A program made the position numbers and the translations under genes. This document shows positions 25,628 to 33,905 of a DNA stretch of 57,106 nt, piece by piece. Origin of the DNA: Arthrobacter sp. (GTDB lineage Bacteria > Actinomycetota > Actinomycetes > Actinomycetales > Micrococcaceae). Below the pieces are notes generated by a model. That model saw only the letters and a program-made list of their open reading frames with translations, had not been told where the DNA came from and ran no database searches. Within the stretch, counting starts at the first letter, position 1, and each line of letters starts with the position of its first letter. Location of the stretch: contig NZ_JAPSHJ010000020.1 in NCBI RefSeq assembly GCF_031179985.1, forward strand, positions 1 through 57,106, given 5' to 3'.

Positions 25628-26478
25628 CAGGCACCCACCATTTCGGTCTGTTCGGCAGGCAGCACAGTGTTTGGCCCGGTTCCAAACCCTCGCCGGGAAT
25701 GGGTTCCCAGCGAAGGTTGCGCACCAAAGGCCCGCATCCACCCGTCAGTCGCTACGACGTCGGCCGGCGTCCCGTCGGCCACGACGGTCCGGTTCACGAG
25801 GCACAGGCGCGTGCAATCCGCAACGGCGCCGGCCAGGTCATGGGTTGCCATCACTATGGCCGTTCCTTCGGAGGTCAGTTCCTCGAAGAGCCCGGTGAGA
25901 AGCTGTTGAGTAGGGATATCCAGCCCGGTGAACGGCTCGTCGAGCAGGAGACCCTGCGGCACCAGGGCCAGTGCGCGGGCCACCAGGACGCGTTGCTTCT
26001 GCCCACCAGAGAGCTCCCCCACCGTGCGGTGATGCAGATCGGCCAGCTGGACGCGGTCGAGCGCGGCGTTGACAGCGCGCCAGTCCTCGAGGCCGGGACG
26101 CCGCAGCCAGCCCAGGGCTGCAGTGCGGCCGGTCATAACGGCGTCCTCGACCGTGATGGGGAATTCCCACGCGAACTCGTGCTTCTGCGGCACGTAGCCG
26201 AGCCGCTGGCGGCTCCGGCCGATCCGCGCCGCGCTGACGTGCACATAACCCTTCGATGGCTTCACGAGCCCGAGGATCGAGCGCAGGAGCGTCGTCTTAC
26301 CTGCGCCATTGGGGCCTACCAGTCCCACGAGTTCTCCGGCCCTGACCTGTAGATCCACGTCCGTGAGCACCTCCCGCCCGCTGAGTCGCACGGCAAGGTT
26401 CGCAACCTTGATAAGCGGGGCAGGAGGGCCAAGAACGCATCCTCCTGCGGCGGCATTTCCGGAAGCCAAGGCGCTCAC
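25627..26478 (-). CDS. Metal ABC transporter ATP-binding protein, anchored-repeat type
   Basis: 283 aa. An ABC domain (residues 22-245) shows Walker A GPNGAGKTT, Q-loop YVPQKHEFAW, signature LSGGQKQRV and Walker B LLLDEPFTGLD. The PQKHEF segment is typical of zinc/manganese importers. It starts with GTG overlapping the upstream anchored-protein stop by 4 nt and ends sharing a base with the permease start. About 30 C-terminal residues (GTHSRRGFGTGPN) extend past the core. Confidence 0.88.
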   Translation of the reverse strand: MSALASGNAAAGGCVLGPPAPLIKVANLAVRLSGREVLTDVDLQVRAGELVGLVGPNGAGKTTLLRSILGLVKPSKGYVHVSAARIGRSRQRLGYVPQKHEFAWEFPITVEDAVMTGRTAALGWLRRPGLEDWRAVNAALDRVQLADLHHRTVGELSGGQKQRVLVARALALVPQGLLLDEPFTGLDIPTQQLLTGLFEELTSEGTAIVMATHDLAGAVADCTRLCLVNRTVVADGTPADVVATDGWMRAFGAQPSLGTHSRRGFGTGPNTVLPAEQTEMVGA

Positions 26479-27476
26479 GCCCGCGTCTCCCCGGCTTTGG
26501 CGGGCTCCCGTTCGGGCCCGCGGGCATGAACAAGCTCCGCCGCTGCGGCTGCCTTGGCGCGTCGTCCACGCACGGCCGCGACTGCGACGATCACCCCAAT
26601 CGCGAGGATTCCGACGGCACCCACCCCCGTCATAGCGGCCGTCACCGCTTCTGCAGGAAGGCCGAACGGCCCCGTTCCCGCCAGTGTCGCAGCCTCGGCC
26701 CCGCCTTTGTTGCCCCTGGTTTCCGTCTTCCCCTCGGCTGCGGCGGGAACGGCGTCGAACACCGCCTGAGTGTCCGCTGAGTCGCCGACGGCGAAGCGCA
26801 GCACCTTCCGGTCCACCAAGGGTGTCCCGTCGGCGAGTTCGGCGGCGAATTCGACCGTGAGCAGGTACGTGCCCGGCTCCGTAAAGATCCAGTTCCCGTG
26901 AGTGTGGACGTTGGTGTCCATGAAGATATCCTGGAGCCCGGTTTCACGCGAATCCCACAGCACCTGCGGGGCCGTAAGGTTGCCGCTCTGGAGGTAGAGC
27001 AGGAGATCGCCGGGGCCCTCCACGTCCACGAGTGTGTAAGCAATCTGCCGCTTAACACCCTCAATCACGCCCGGATCCTGCGTGTTCCAACCGATCCAGA
27101 CGACTCCTGGCATCTCCGTCTGGGGTACCACATGAACTGCCTGCCCCGCAGCCTTTCCGACGAACGCGTAGGCGGGGTCATCCGGCATGGTCAGTTCGGC
27201 GGTATCGCGAACGTGGAACACTACATCGTCCGTCTCACGCCACACTGATGGTTCGAGGGTGCCATCGCGAACCTGGACACGCCACGCACCGTCGACGAAG
27301 CGGGGAGCGAGGTCGACGTGCCCCCGGTCAACCACCACACGACCGTCCGGAGGCGCGGGGCTGGCAGCATGCGCAACAAGCGGCGTGCCCGGTGCAAGCA
27401 GGGCGGTCCCGCCGGCCAGACCGCTGGCGAGGACAGCCGCGAACAGCAAGGTGAGGAGATGTTTAATGCTTCTCAT
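26475..27476 (-). CDS. Membrane-anchored single-repeat surface protein of the metal ABC system
   Basis: 333 aa: signal peptide (about 1-37), one surface-anchored domain (GHVDLAPRFVDGAWRVQVRDG to NVHTHGNWIFTEPGTYLLTV), a linker, and a C-terminal membrane helix (about 278-303) followed by a basic cytoplasmic tail (RGRRAKAAAAAELVHARG). It would display a metal-handling domain on the outer face of the membrane next to the importer. Its start overlaps the substrate-binding-protein gene by 14 nt and its stop overlaps the ATPase start by 4 nt. Confidence 0.82.
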   Translation of the reverse strand: MRSIKHLLTLLFAAVLASGLAGGTALLAPGTPLVAHAASPAPPDGRVVVDRGHVDLAPRFVDGAWRVQVRDGTLEPSVWRETDDVVFHVRDTAELTMPDDPAYAFVGKAAGQAVHVVPQTEMPGVVWIGWNTQDPGVIEGVKRQIAYTLVDVEGPGDLLLYLQSGNLTAPQVLWDSRETGLQDIFMDTNVHTHGNWIFTEPGTYLLTVEFAAELADGTPLVDRKVLRFAVGDSADTQAVFDAVPAAAEGKTETRGNKGGAEAATLAGTGPFGLPAEAVTAAMTGVGAVGILAIGVIVAVAAVRGRRAKAAAAAELVHARGPEREPAKAGETRA

Positions 27477-29085
27477 AGGTGGTGCTTTCCGGGTTGAGGC
27501 AGCGTGAGACGGAGTCTGCTGTGGCGCGCATCATCGCTGCATAGGTGGTGACGGTGGAGTCGAACGTGTCACCGTAGATCGGACAGACGGCCACGCCGGA
27601 ATCCCGGGCGATCGAGGTCAATGCCGAGGTTCGGGTGAGAAGGTTTGGCTCGAGAAAGACGGCCGGGACCGCCAGGTTGCGGATGGTCTCGGTAAGCTTG
27701 CGACGGTCCTGGACGCTCGGCTGGACAACGGGACTTGGCGTGACAAAACCTGCGACTGTCAGGCCGTAGGCGTCCGCGAAGTAGGCGAAGGCGTCGTGGG
27801 TGGTTACGAGCTGTCGGCGCTCCCGCGGGATCGCACTCACGCTCGCGGCGATCTCGGCGTCGAGCGCATCAAGTTCGGCGGCGTAGCGGGCAGTATTGGC
27901 GTCGTATGTTGCTTTGCCATCCGGGTCGCGCAGCACCAGCGCATCCCGAATTGTCAGCGCGTATGCTTTCGCATTTTTGACGTTCTGCCACAAGTGTGGG
28001 TCAAGCTCGCCATGGACGTGTTTGCCAAGCACCGCCTGGGGCAACTGGTAGAGGCGGTCGCCGGGGCTGCCCAGAAAGCGGTAACCGGGTCCGCTGGGAA
28101 TCTCCTGAATGGCTTTATTAGGGACCTCAATCACCGTCGATTGCGGATCATAGCTCACCCGATCGCCCTGCCGTCCGTGGACATCGCCGTAAAGATCGAG
28201 GTGGCCGGCGTCGAGGTCCACGGAGACATCGGCGTGGCCTCCCTCGAGGACGGTAACCGCATGCGGATCGACCCCGGGGTGCGCACGAGCCAGCGTCTTC
28301 GCCGCCGTCTCGGGCGCCACGCCGACCGCGAACGTGTACGTCGACTCCCCGACAGCCACCGGCGTAGCCCCGGCCTCCCCGCGGACAGCCGCGGCGAGCG
28401 TGAGCCGGTAGACACCGGGAGCTGTGAAGGCCCAGCTCATATGCGAGTGCGCGTTGGGCGGCAGAACGGCAGAATCGGCAGCGATCCGATCTGAGTCAAT
28501 GAACATACGGCGGGCGCCGAGTGTCTCGGTGGTGTATGCGACTAGCCGGCCGGGCCCTTCGACCGCGGCCGCGCGGAGCTCGACGTCGGATCCGGCTGTC
28601 GCCCCAAGTGCCGCACCACTGCCCCGCGCCCGGATCCCGAGCCACACCGTATCCAGCGTGAGGTTCTCAATGAGGGGGATGACTTTGCCACCACGCTTGT
28701 CGGCCTCCTCGCCCAGCGTCACGTTGCCGACACCGGGACGCAGGTTCGCCGCCAGAGCCTTGATGATGCGGTGCTCCTCGAGGAGGAGTCCGTTCGAGAG
28801 CGCCAGATCCGCGTATGCGATGGAACGCACGTCGCGCAGAGTGGGCTCATAGGAGTGAACGCTCGCGCCTGGAGGCACGAGCGAGGTCACTACTGCCCGC
28901 TGCCCCGCTACATTTTGGGCGATATCAGCGATGATTCCCGTCGTCGCGATGACCTTTAGCCGCGGGTCCTGGACACTGAACTGCACGGGGGGCGCGCAAC
29001 CCGTGAGGAGCAGACCCACAAGGACAGCGAGCACGGCGACCGGTGCGGCAGAGGCGTGGCGAGGTGAAAGGGCGATGAAGGGCAC
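27463..29085 (-). CDS. Metal-binding lipoprotein (ZnuA/TroA type) split by a surface-anchored repeat domain
   Basis: 540 aa, GTG start. A signal peptide with lipobox (LLTGC at about 26-30) leads to a TroA-type binding fold that is interrupted. The first half has VIATTGIIADIAQNV and the His ligand in ASVHSYEPT. An inserted surface-anchored repeat follows (about 135-350), ending in the NAHSHMSWAFTAPGVYRLTL type motif and its partner. The second half resumes with HVHGELDPHLWQN, TTHDAFAYFADAYGL and YGDTFDS, which supply the other metal ligands. A usual ZnuA is about 300 aa, so the insertion explains the length. It is the first gene of the operon, 44 bp from a Zur/Fur-like box. Confidence 0.87.
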   Translation of the reverse strand: MPFIALSPRHASAAPVAVLAVLVGLLLTGCAPPVQFSVQDPRLKVIATTGIIADIAQNVAGQRAVVTSLVPPGASVHSYEPTLRDVRSIAYADLALSNGLLLEEHRIIKALAANLRPGVGNVTLGEEADKRGGKVIPLIENLTLDTVWLGIRARGSGAALGATAGSDVELRAAAVEGPGRLVAYTTETLGARRMFIDSDRIAADSAVLPPNAHSHMSWAFTAPGVYRLTLAAAVRGEAGATPVAVGESTYTFAVGVAPETAAKTLARAHPGVDPHAVTVLEGGHADVSVDLDAGHLDLYGDVHGRQGDRVSYDPQSTVIEVPNKAIQEIPSGPGYRFLGSPGDRLYQLPQAVLGKHVHGELDPHLWQNVKNAKAYALTIRDALVLRDPDGKATYDANTARYAAELDALDAEIAASVSAIPRERRQLVTTHDAFAYFADAYGLTVAGFVTPSPVVQPSVQDRRKLTETIRNLAVPAVFLEPNLLTRTSALTSIARDSGVAVCPIYGDTFDSTVTTYAAMMRATADSVSRCLNPESTTYEKH

Positions 29086-29115
29086 GGCTGCTTTCGGTCG
29101 AAGGGGAACTTCTCG

Positions 29116-29144
29116 ACTCTAAAGCACATGATAATCATTCTCAA
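29116..29144 (-). promoter_or_regulatory. Promoter and Zur/Fur-like box of the metal ABC operon
   Basis: Read leftward: TTGAGA (29139-29144), a 17-bp spacer, TAGAGT (29116-29121). The box TTGAGAATGATTATCA (29129-29144) covers the -35, so a metal-loaded repressor would block transcription. Its first twelve bases equal those of the box at 24682-24698. Confidence 0.72.
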
Positions 29145-29328
29145 CTATGGAGAAGGCCAAATAATGGCGAGGGTAGGTTTCCGAGTCCTAGGAAGAGCAG
29201 GGACAGGCAAAGGGGTTTATCCCGGGACGGGAAGCACTTAGGTTGGAGACAACCTCCGCAACCGTAGTGTTATCCGCTGCGCGCGTGGGGAAATGACTGT
29301 TCAATTCAAGAGAGCGAGCTTCAACAGT

Positions 29329-30333
29329 ATGGAATTCCGGTATCTGGGAAACAGCGGCTTCAAAATTTCCGAAATCACGTTCGGCAACTGGCTCACGCAC
29401 GGCTCACAGGTGGAAAACGACGTCGCCACCCAGTGTGTGCAGGCGGCTTTGGATGCCGGCATCAGCACTTTCGACACCGCTGACGTCTATGCGAACACCG
29501 CCGCGGAAAGCGTCCTGGGCGAGGCGCTCAAGGGTGAACGGCGCGAATCCATCGAGATATTCACAAAGGTTTTCTGGCCCACCGGCCCTGGCGGGAAGAA
29601 CGACGTCGGGCTGTCCCGCAAGCACATCATGGAATCGATCAACGGTTCCCTGAGCCGGTTGCAGACGGACTACGTGGACCTCTACCAGGCGCACCGCTAC
29701 GACGTCTCCACTCCCCTCGAGGAAACCATGCAGGCCTTCGCGGACGTCGTCCGGCAGGGCAAGGCACTCTACATCGGCGTGAGCGAATGGAATGCGGAGC
29801 AGATCCGGGCTGGCCATGCCCTCGCGAAGGACCTTGGCATCCAGCTGATTTCCAACCAGCCGCAGTACTCCATGCTGTGGCGGGTCATTGAGGAAGAGGT
29901 TGTTCCGGCGTCGGAGGAACTGGGCCTGTCCCAGATCGTCTGGTCACCGCTGGCCCAGGGCGTGCTCACTGGAAAGTACCTTCCCGGCCAACCGGCGCCG
30001 GAGGGCAGCCGGGCCACGGACGGGAAGGGCGGCGCCGACATGGTCAAGGGCTGGATGAAGGACGACGTCCTCACCGGTGTACAGAAGCTGAAGCCCATCG
30101 CGGAGGAGGCCGGACTGACCATGGCCCAGCTGAGCATCGCCTGGGTCCTGCAGAATTCGAACGTTGCTGCCGCCATCATCGGCGCTTCCCGCCCCGAGCA
30201 GGTGGAATCGAACGTCAAGGCCGCCGGCGTAAAGCTCGAACCGGCCGTGATGAAGCAGATCGACGACGCCATCGGCTCCCTCGCTGAGAGGGATCCCGCA
30301 AAGACCGTCTCCCCGAACCTCCGCGACGTATAG
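29329..30333 (+). CDS. Aldo/keto reductase (KCNAB/YghZ-like)
   Basis: A 334-aa NADPH-dependent reductase of the voltage-gated K+ channel beta-subunit-like group. It shows Asp/Tyr of FDTADVYAN, Lys of FTKVFWPTG and His of LYQAHRYD; WSPLAQGVLTGKY and IIGASRPEQVESN are the cofactor-binding C-terminal elements. The physiological substrate is not clear; relatives reduce toxic carbonyls such as methylglyoxal. I chose ATG 29329, where the conserved MEFRYLGNSG begins; ATG 29293 would add 12 residues and has GGGGAA upstream. It stands alone, with a stem-loop 82 nt past the stop. Confidence 0.85.
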   Translation: MEFRYLGNSGFKISEITFGNWLTHGSQVENDVATQCVQAALDAGISTFDTADVYANTAAESVLGEALKGERRESIEIFTKVFWPTGPGGKNDVGLSRKHIMESINGSLSRLQTDYVDLYQAHRYDVSTPLEETMQAFADVVRQGKALYIGVSEWNAEQIRAGHALAKDLGIQLISNQPQYSMLWRVIEEEVVPASEELGLSQIVWSPLAQGVLTGKYLPGQPAPEGSRATDGKGGADMVKGWMKDDVLTGVQKLKPIAEEAGLTMAQLSIAWVLQNSNVAAAIIGASRPEQVESNVKAAGVKLEPAVMKQIDDAIGSLAERDPAKTVSPNLRDV

Positions 30334-30414
30334 AAATTCCTTGCTGTCGTAGGAGCAGTAGTTTATCCATTCGGTGTATATTCAGTCAGATGCCTTTGGT
30401 CTCTGGCGGACATG

Positions 30415-30453
30415 AATCCGGGCGCCCAGGACTGGTCCAGGGGCGCCCGGATT
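30415..30453 (+). terminator. Stem-loop between the reductase and the membrane-protein gene
   Basis: A perfect 13-bp stem (30415-30427 with 30441-30453) encloses a 13-nt loop. The T-tract is short (TTCC), so it may be a terminator or a leader structure of the next gene, 25 nt downstream. Confidence 0.5.
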
Positions 30454-30478
30454 TCCGCTGCCAACCGAAGGAGCTTCC

Positions 30479-31480
30479 ATGAGCCGGCCAGATCCAGCAG
30501 CTTCCCTAACCATGACTGGTGACGCTGACGCTGCCGAAGCTGTACCCAACGGAGCTGCCACTGCAGCTACCAGGCCGGCGCATTCGCAGCCAGCAAGGGG
30601 CAGCGTCCGTTTGCTCACGATCTCCTTTTTTATCGGGTTGCTGGCTGGAATCTTGACTCTGGTTCCGTGGCTGATTACGGGGGCCCGGCTGCCTCTGCAG
30701 AACCTCTGGGGATCAGAGGTACTGCCCGCGCAGATGCCGCTGGCACTGCTGCCACTAAGCCAATACGACGCCGTCGCGCTGGTGGGCCTCTTGACCTCAG
30801 GCGGAGCTGCAGCCGGGCTGGCACTGAGATGCTGGTCGCCAAAACGGCGCGGGCTCACTGTGTTGAGTGCAGCAGCTGGCCTGCTGTTGGTCCAGGTCAC
30901 TGCGACGGCTCAGGCATTTTTGGTGGTCGGAAATGGCTTGGCACCCGGGCCAAGGTCTCACCTCTACCTGGCCGGACTGCTGGCAGGGGTTGGTGCCGCT
31001 ATCGTGGCAAGCGTAGTTGCGCTCTTGCTGCTGGCAGCAAGAGCCCGGGCCGTGGCTGCCCTCGGAATGGGCATCATGGCAGTGCCCTTTGTCTTCTGGG
31101 CAGAAAGCAGCGTCGCTGACCTCGTCGGGGTTCACAACGTGCCTCTCATGGTGCCCGTGCTGTGGCGCTGGTTGCCAGCGGTGCTGGTAGGTGCGGCACT
31201 GGCATGGTGCGGGTTTCGGCCTATGAATCGGCTGCTGGTGTGGCCGCTGAATCTGGCTTTCCTCTGGGTGACTCCAGCCATGTTCGCTGCAATCGGCAGC
31301 TCGCTGGGCACACGGGTGTACGCCGGGGACCTCCAGGCGATGTCGGAGCAGGGTGCCGGCGTGTTCGCAGCTGCCCTTGCTCCGGGCAGAGCAGTACCCG
31401 CTGTACTGCTGGCGTTGGCAATCGCCTTGGCAGGGTCGCTCCTCCGGGAAGTAACCGCCCGATCAGGATCCAAGACATGA
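30479..31480 (+). CDS. Hypothetical polytopic membrane protein
   Basis: 333 aa, not recognised. About 42 polar residues rich in Ala, Asp and Pro precede roughly eight predicted membrane helices (about 43-66, 95-115, 124-150, 160-186, 190-208, 227-246, 252-275, 304-322) and a short basic tail. No catalytic motif is obvious. A GAAGGAG ribosome site precedes the ATG. It stands between a reductase and a nuclease gene, with no clear operon partner. Confidence 0.65.
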   Translation: MSRPDPAASLTMTGDADAAEAVPNGAATAATRPAHSQPARGSVRLLTISFFIGLLAGILTLVPWLITGARLPLQNLWGSEVLPAQMPLALLPLSQYDAVALVGLLTSGGAAAGLALRCWSPKRRGLTVLSAAAGLLLVQVTATAQAFLVVGNGLAPGPRSHLYLAGLLAGVGAAIVASVVALLLLAARARAVAALGMGIMAVPFVFWAESSVADLVGVHNVPLMVPVLWRWLPAVLVGAALAWCGFRPMNRLLVWPLNLAFLWVTPAMFAAIGSSLGTRVYAGDLQAMSEQGAGVFAAALAPGRAVPAVLLALAIALAGSLLREVTARSGSKT

Positions 31481-31576
31481 ACAGCGTGCACGCTGGTCGT
31501 GACGGCACTGGGTCAATTCGGCATCCGTGCAGCTTACGTTCACGTTACTGTCACCTGCCGCTGATACGTTCTGCGG

Positions 31577-32473
31577 ATGAACCAGCTACTGCCTGAGCCT
31601 CAGTCCCTGATGGTGAACGATCTCTCTGACCGGGCTGGATACGACGATCAATTCCTCGGGACCCGCGTTCCCCTCCCCACTCTGGACGACGTCGCCACTG
31701 CCCTGCTTCCCTACACACACTTCTCAGTTCTGATGCGGTTGGATAAGCGGCTGGCCGCCGTAACGGCGCTCGGAATTGACGGTGAGAAGCTAATGGAGCT
31801 GGACCGCGATGGAATCCAATGGAGGTTGGACCCGCGGTTGTCCGAGGATCAGCAGACAGGCGAAAGGGTCTACGCCCGCAACGACATCGACCGGGGTCAC
31901 CTGGTCCGCAGGGCGTCAGCTGTGTGGGGTGAGACCCTGGCAGAAGCCGCTACGGCGAATGAAGACACCTTCCATTACACAAACGCTGCGCCACAGGCGG
32001 CCAAGTTCAACCAGGGCCTGGATCTTTGGCTCGGCCTGGAGTCTTACCTGCTGGACAACGCAGCCGACAACCGCCGGCGTCTCGTCATCTTCACAGGTCC
32101 CATCTTCAACGAGGCCGATCCCGTATACCGGGGTGTCGAGATCCCTTTGCAGTTCTTCAAGGTCGCCGTCTTTGTCGAGAGCGGGGCCTTGGCTGCGACG
32201 GGGTACGTCGTGGACCAGACACCACAACTGGCAGACCTGCCGGATGTGCCGCGCCCCGGGATCGAGGAAGACGCTCCCCCGCTGGGACCGTTCCGGACGT
32301 TCCAGGTACCTATCCGGGACATCGCTGCCTTGACCGGGCTGGAACTCGCGCACTTGACCGCATTGGACAGGATGCCCATCGCGGCTGCCCTGCCGTCAGC
32401 CCGCACAGGTTCGGCCTGGCGGCGCCTCCACTCCCCGGAAGACCTTGACCTGGACTTCGATTTCCCGGCGTAA
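31577..32473 (+). CDS. DNA/RNA non-specific endonuclease (NUC/Serratia-type)
   Basis: 298 aa. The beta-beta-alpha-metal nuclease signature is complete: DRGH at residues 105-108, the Asn of HYTNAAPQ (136) and NQG at 145-147. These supply the general base His and Mg2+-binding Asn. No signal peptide or membrane anchor is visible, unlike most secreted family members, so where it acts is unclear. No ribosome site is evident before the ATG. It stands alone, which argues against a toxin-immunity pair in the usual arrangement. Confidence 0.8.
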   Translation: MNQLLPEPQSLMVNDLSDRAGYDDQFLGTRVPLPTLDDVATALLPYTHFSVLMRLDKRLAAVTALGIDGEKLMELDRDGIQWRLDPRLSEDQQTGERVYARNDIDRGHLVRRASAVWGETLAEAATANEDTFHYTNAAPQAAKFNQGLDLWLGLESYLLDNAADNRRRLVIFTGPIFNEADPVYRGVEIPLQFFKVAVFVESGALAATGYVVDQTPQLADLPDVPRPGIEEDAPPLGPFRTFQVPIRDIAALTGLELAHLTALDRMPIAAALPSARTGSAWRRLHSPEDLDLDFDFPA

Positions 32474-32574
32474 CCCACTACCGCGAAACGTCTCATCCGC
32501 GCGGCGTCACCTCCGGTCACATATGCTCGAAGGGCACTCATTGGCTCAACGACGAACCACGCGGGAGACACCTC

Positions 32575-33891
32575 ATGACCACCTGGCGGATCAGGGATTT
32601 TCATTCGGCCGACCTGGACGGGATCCTGCACTTATGGGAATCCCTCAAGGCCACCAACGTCGAGCCCGTCTATGCCCTGTCTGAAGTTCTGGCTTCCTGT
32701 GAAAAGGACTACGCCGTAGTGGCTGTGCAGGGCGAGCAGGTGGTGGGTGCCGCCGTCGGACGCGCCGCCCATGACCAGGGGTGGGTGGTTTTCCTGGCCA
32801 CCCTGCCCGAATTCCGCGGCCGTGGAATCGGCACTTCGCTGCTGGCCGCCGTCGAAAACCGGATGGCGCCGCACGGGCTCAACAAGCTCTCCGCGTTGAT
32901 GCCGGAATCCGAAACCCGTGTGGAGGCTTTCCTCAGCCGCGGCTTCCAGCTCAAGAAGAACCTTCGCTATTTTGAACGCAAAATCCCCGTGGCGCGCCAA
33001 GAACTGGAGCCTTTGGGCCTGCTGGGCGGCCGCGTCCTGGCCCGGAACCTCTGGGAGAACGTCGCCGGCATGCACAACGAGAAGGAACTGCTGGAGCGGC
33101 GCCTGGTCCTTCCGCTGGCCGAGGCAGATCTCGCCGACGAATACGGTGTGGTGCCGCCCCGCGCTGTGGTGCTGTTCGGACCGCCCGGTACCGGCAAAAC
33201 CACGTTTGCGAAGGCCATTGCTTCCCGCTTGGAGTGGCCGTTCGTGGAGGTGTTCCCTTCCCGTTTGGCCTCGGATCCCAAGGGGCTGGCGGGTGCGCTG
33301 CGGGAAACCTTCCTCGAAATCGCGGAGCTGGAGCATGCCGTGGTGTTCATTGACGAGGTGGAGGAGATTGCGGCCCAGCGCTCCGGCGAACCGCCGTCCC
33401 CACTGCAGGGCGTCACCAACGAACTGCTCAAGATCATCCCGGCCTTCCGCGAACAGCCGGGCCGGCTGCTGGTCTGCGCCACCAACTTCATCCGCGCCCT
33501 GGACAGTGCGTTCCTGCGCCACGGCCGGTTCGACTACGTCATCCCCATCGGCCTTCCGGACCGCATCGCCCGGGAAGCCATGTGGCAGCGCTTCATCCCT
33601 CCCGCAGTGGTGGACGACGTCGATATCGAACTCCTCGTGGACCGCACCGAAGGCTTCTCGCCGGCCGACATCGAGTACGCTGCGCGCAGTGCGTCCCAGC
33701 GGGCGCTCGAAAAAGCAGTGTACGACGACGGCGGGCTCGCTTCCGGTGGAAGCGCCTCGGTCCGGGAGGCCGTCCGGAAGGGTCCGGCCACCCAGGACTA
33801 CCTGGACGCGATCGGGGAAACGCGGACCACCGTCAGCAAAGAGGTCTACGCTGAGTTCCTGGAGGACATCGACTCCCTCGGCCGCGTATAG
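32575..33891 (+). CDS. GNAT acetyltransferase fused to an AAA+ ATPase
   Basis: 438 aa with two domains in one chain. Residues 1-140 form a GNAT N-acetyltransferase, with the acetyl-CoA loop RGRGIG at 81-86 and FLSRGFQ at the end. Residues 150-430 form an AAA+ ATPase: Walker A GPPGTGKTT (202-210), Walker B VVFIDEVEE (257-265), sensor-1 VCATN, arginine-finger region LRHGRFDYVIPIG, and an AAA lid (FSPADIEYAARSASQRAL). The AAA part is closest in style to FtsH/Cdc48-type single-ring ATPases but has no protease. It could remodel a protein that the first domain acetylates. The stop is 14 nt before the LtrA gene, so they are probably co-transcribed. Confidence 0.83.
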   Translation: MTTWRIRDFHSADLDGILHLWESLKATNVEPVYALSEVLASCEKDYAVVAVQGEQVVGAAVGRAAHDQGWVVFLATLPEFRGRGIGTSLLAAVENRMAPHGLNKLSALMPESETRVEAFLSRGFQLKKNLRYFERKIPVARQELEPLGLLGGRVLARNLWENVAGMHNEKELLERRLVLPLAEADLADEYGVVPPRAVVLFGPPGTGKTTFAKAIASRLEWPFVEVFPSRLASDPKGLAGALRETFLEIAELEHAVVFIDEVEEIAAQRSGEPPSPLQGVTNELLKIIPAFREQPGRLLVCATNFIRALDSAFLRHGRFDYVIPIGLPDRIAREAMWQRFIPPAVVDDVDIELLVDRTEGFSPADIEYAARSASQRALEKAVYDDGGLASGGSASVREAVRKGPATQDYLDAIGETRTTVSKEVYAEFLEDIDSLGRV

Positions 33892-33905
33892 CAGGAGGCG
33901 CTTTT

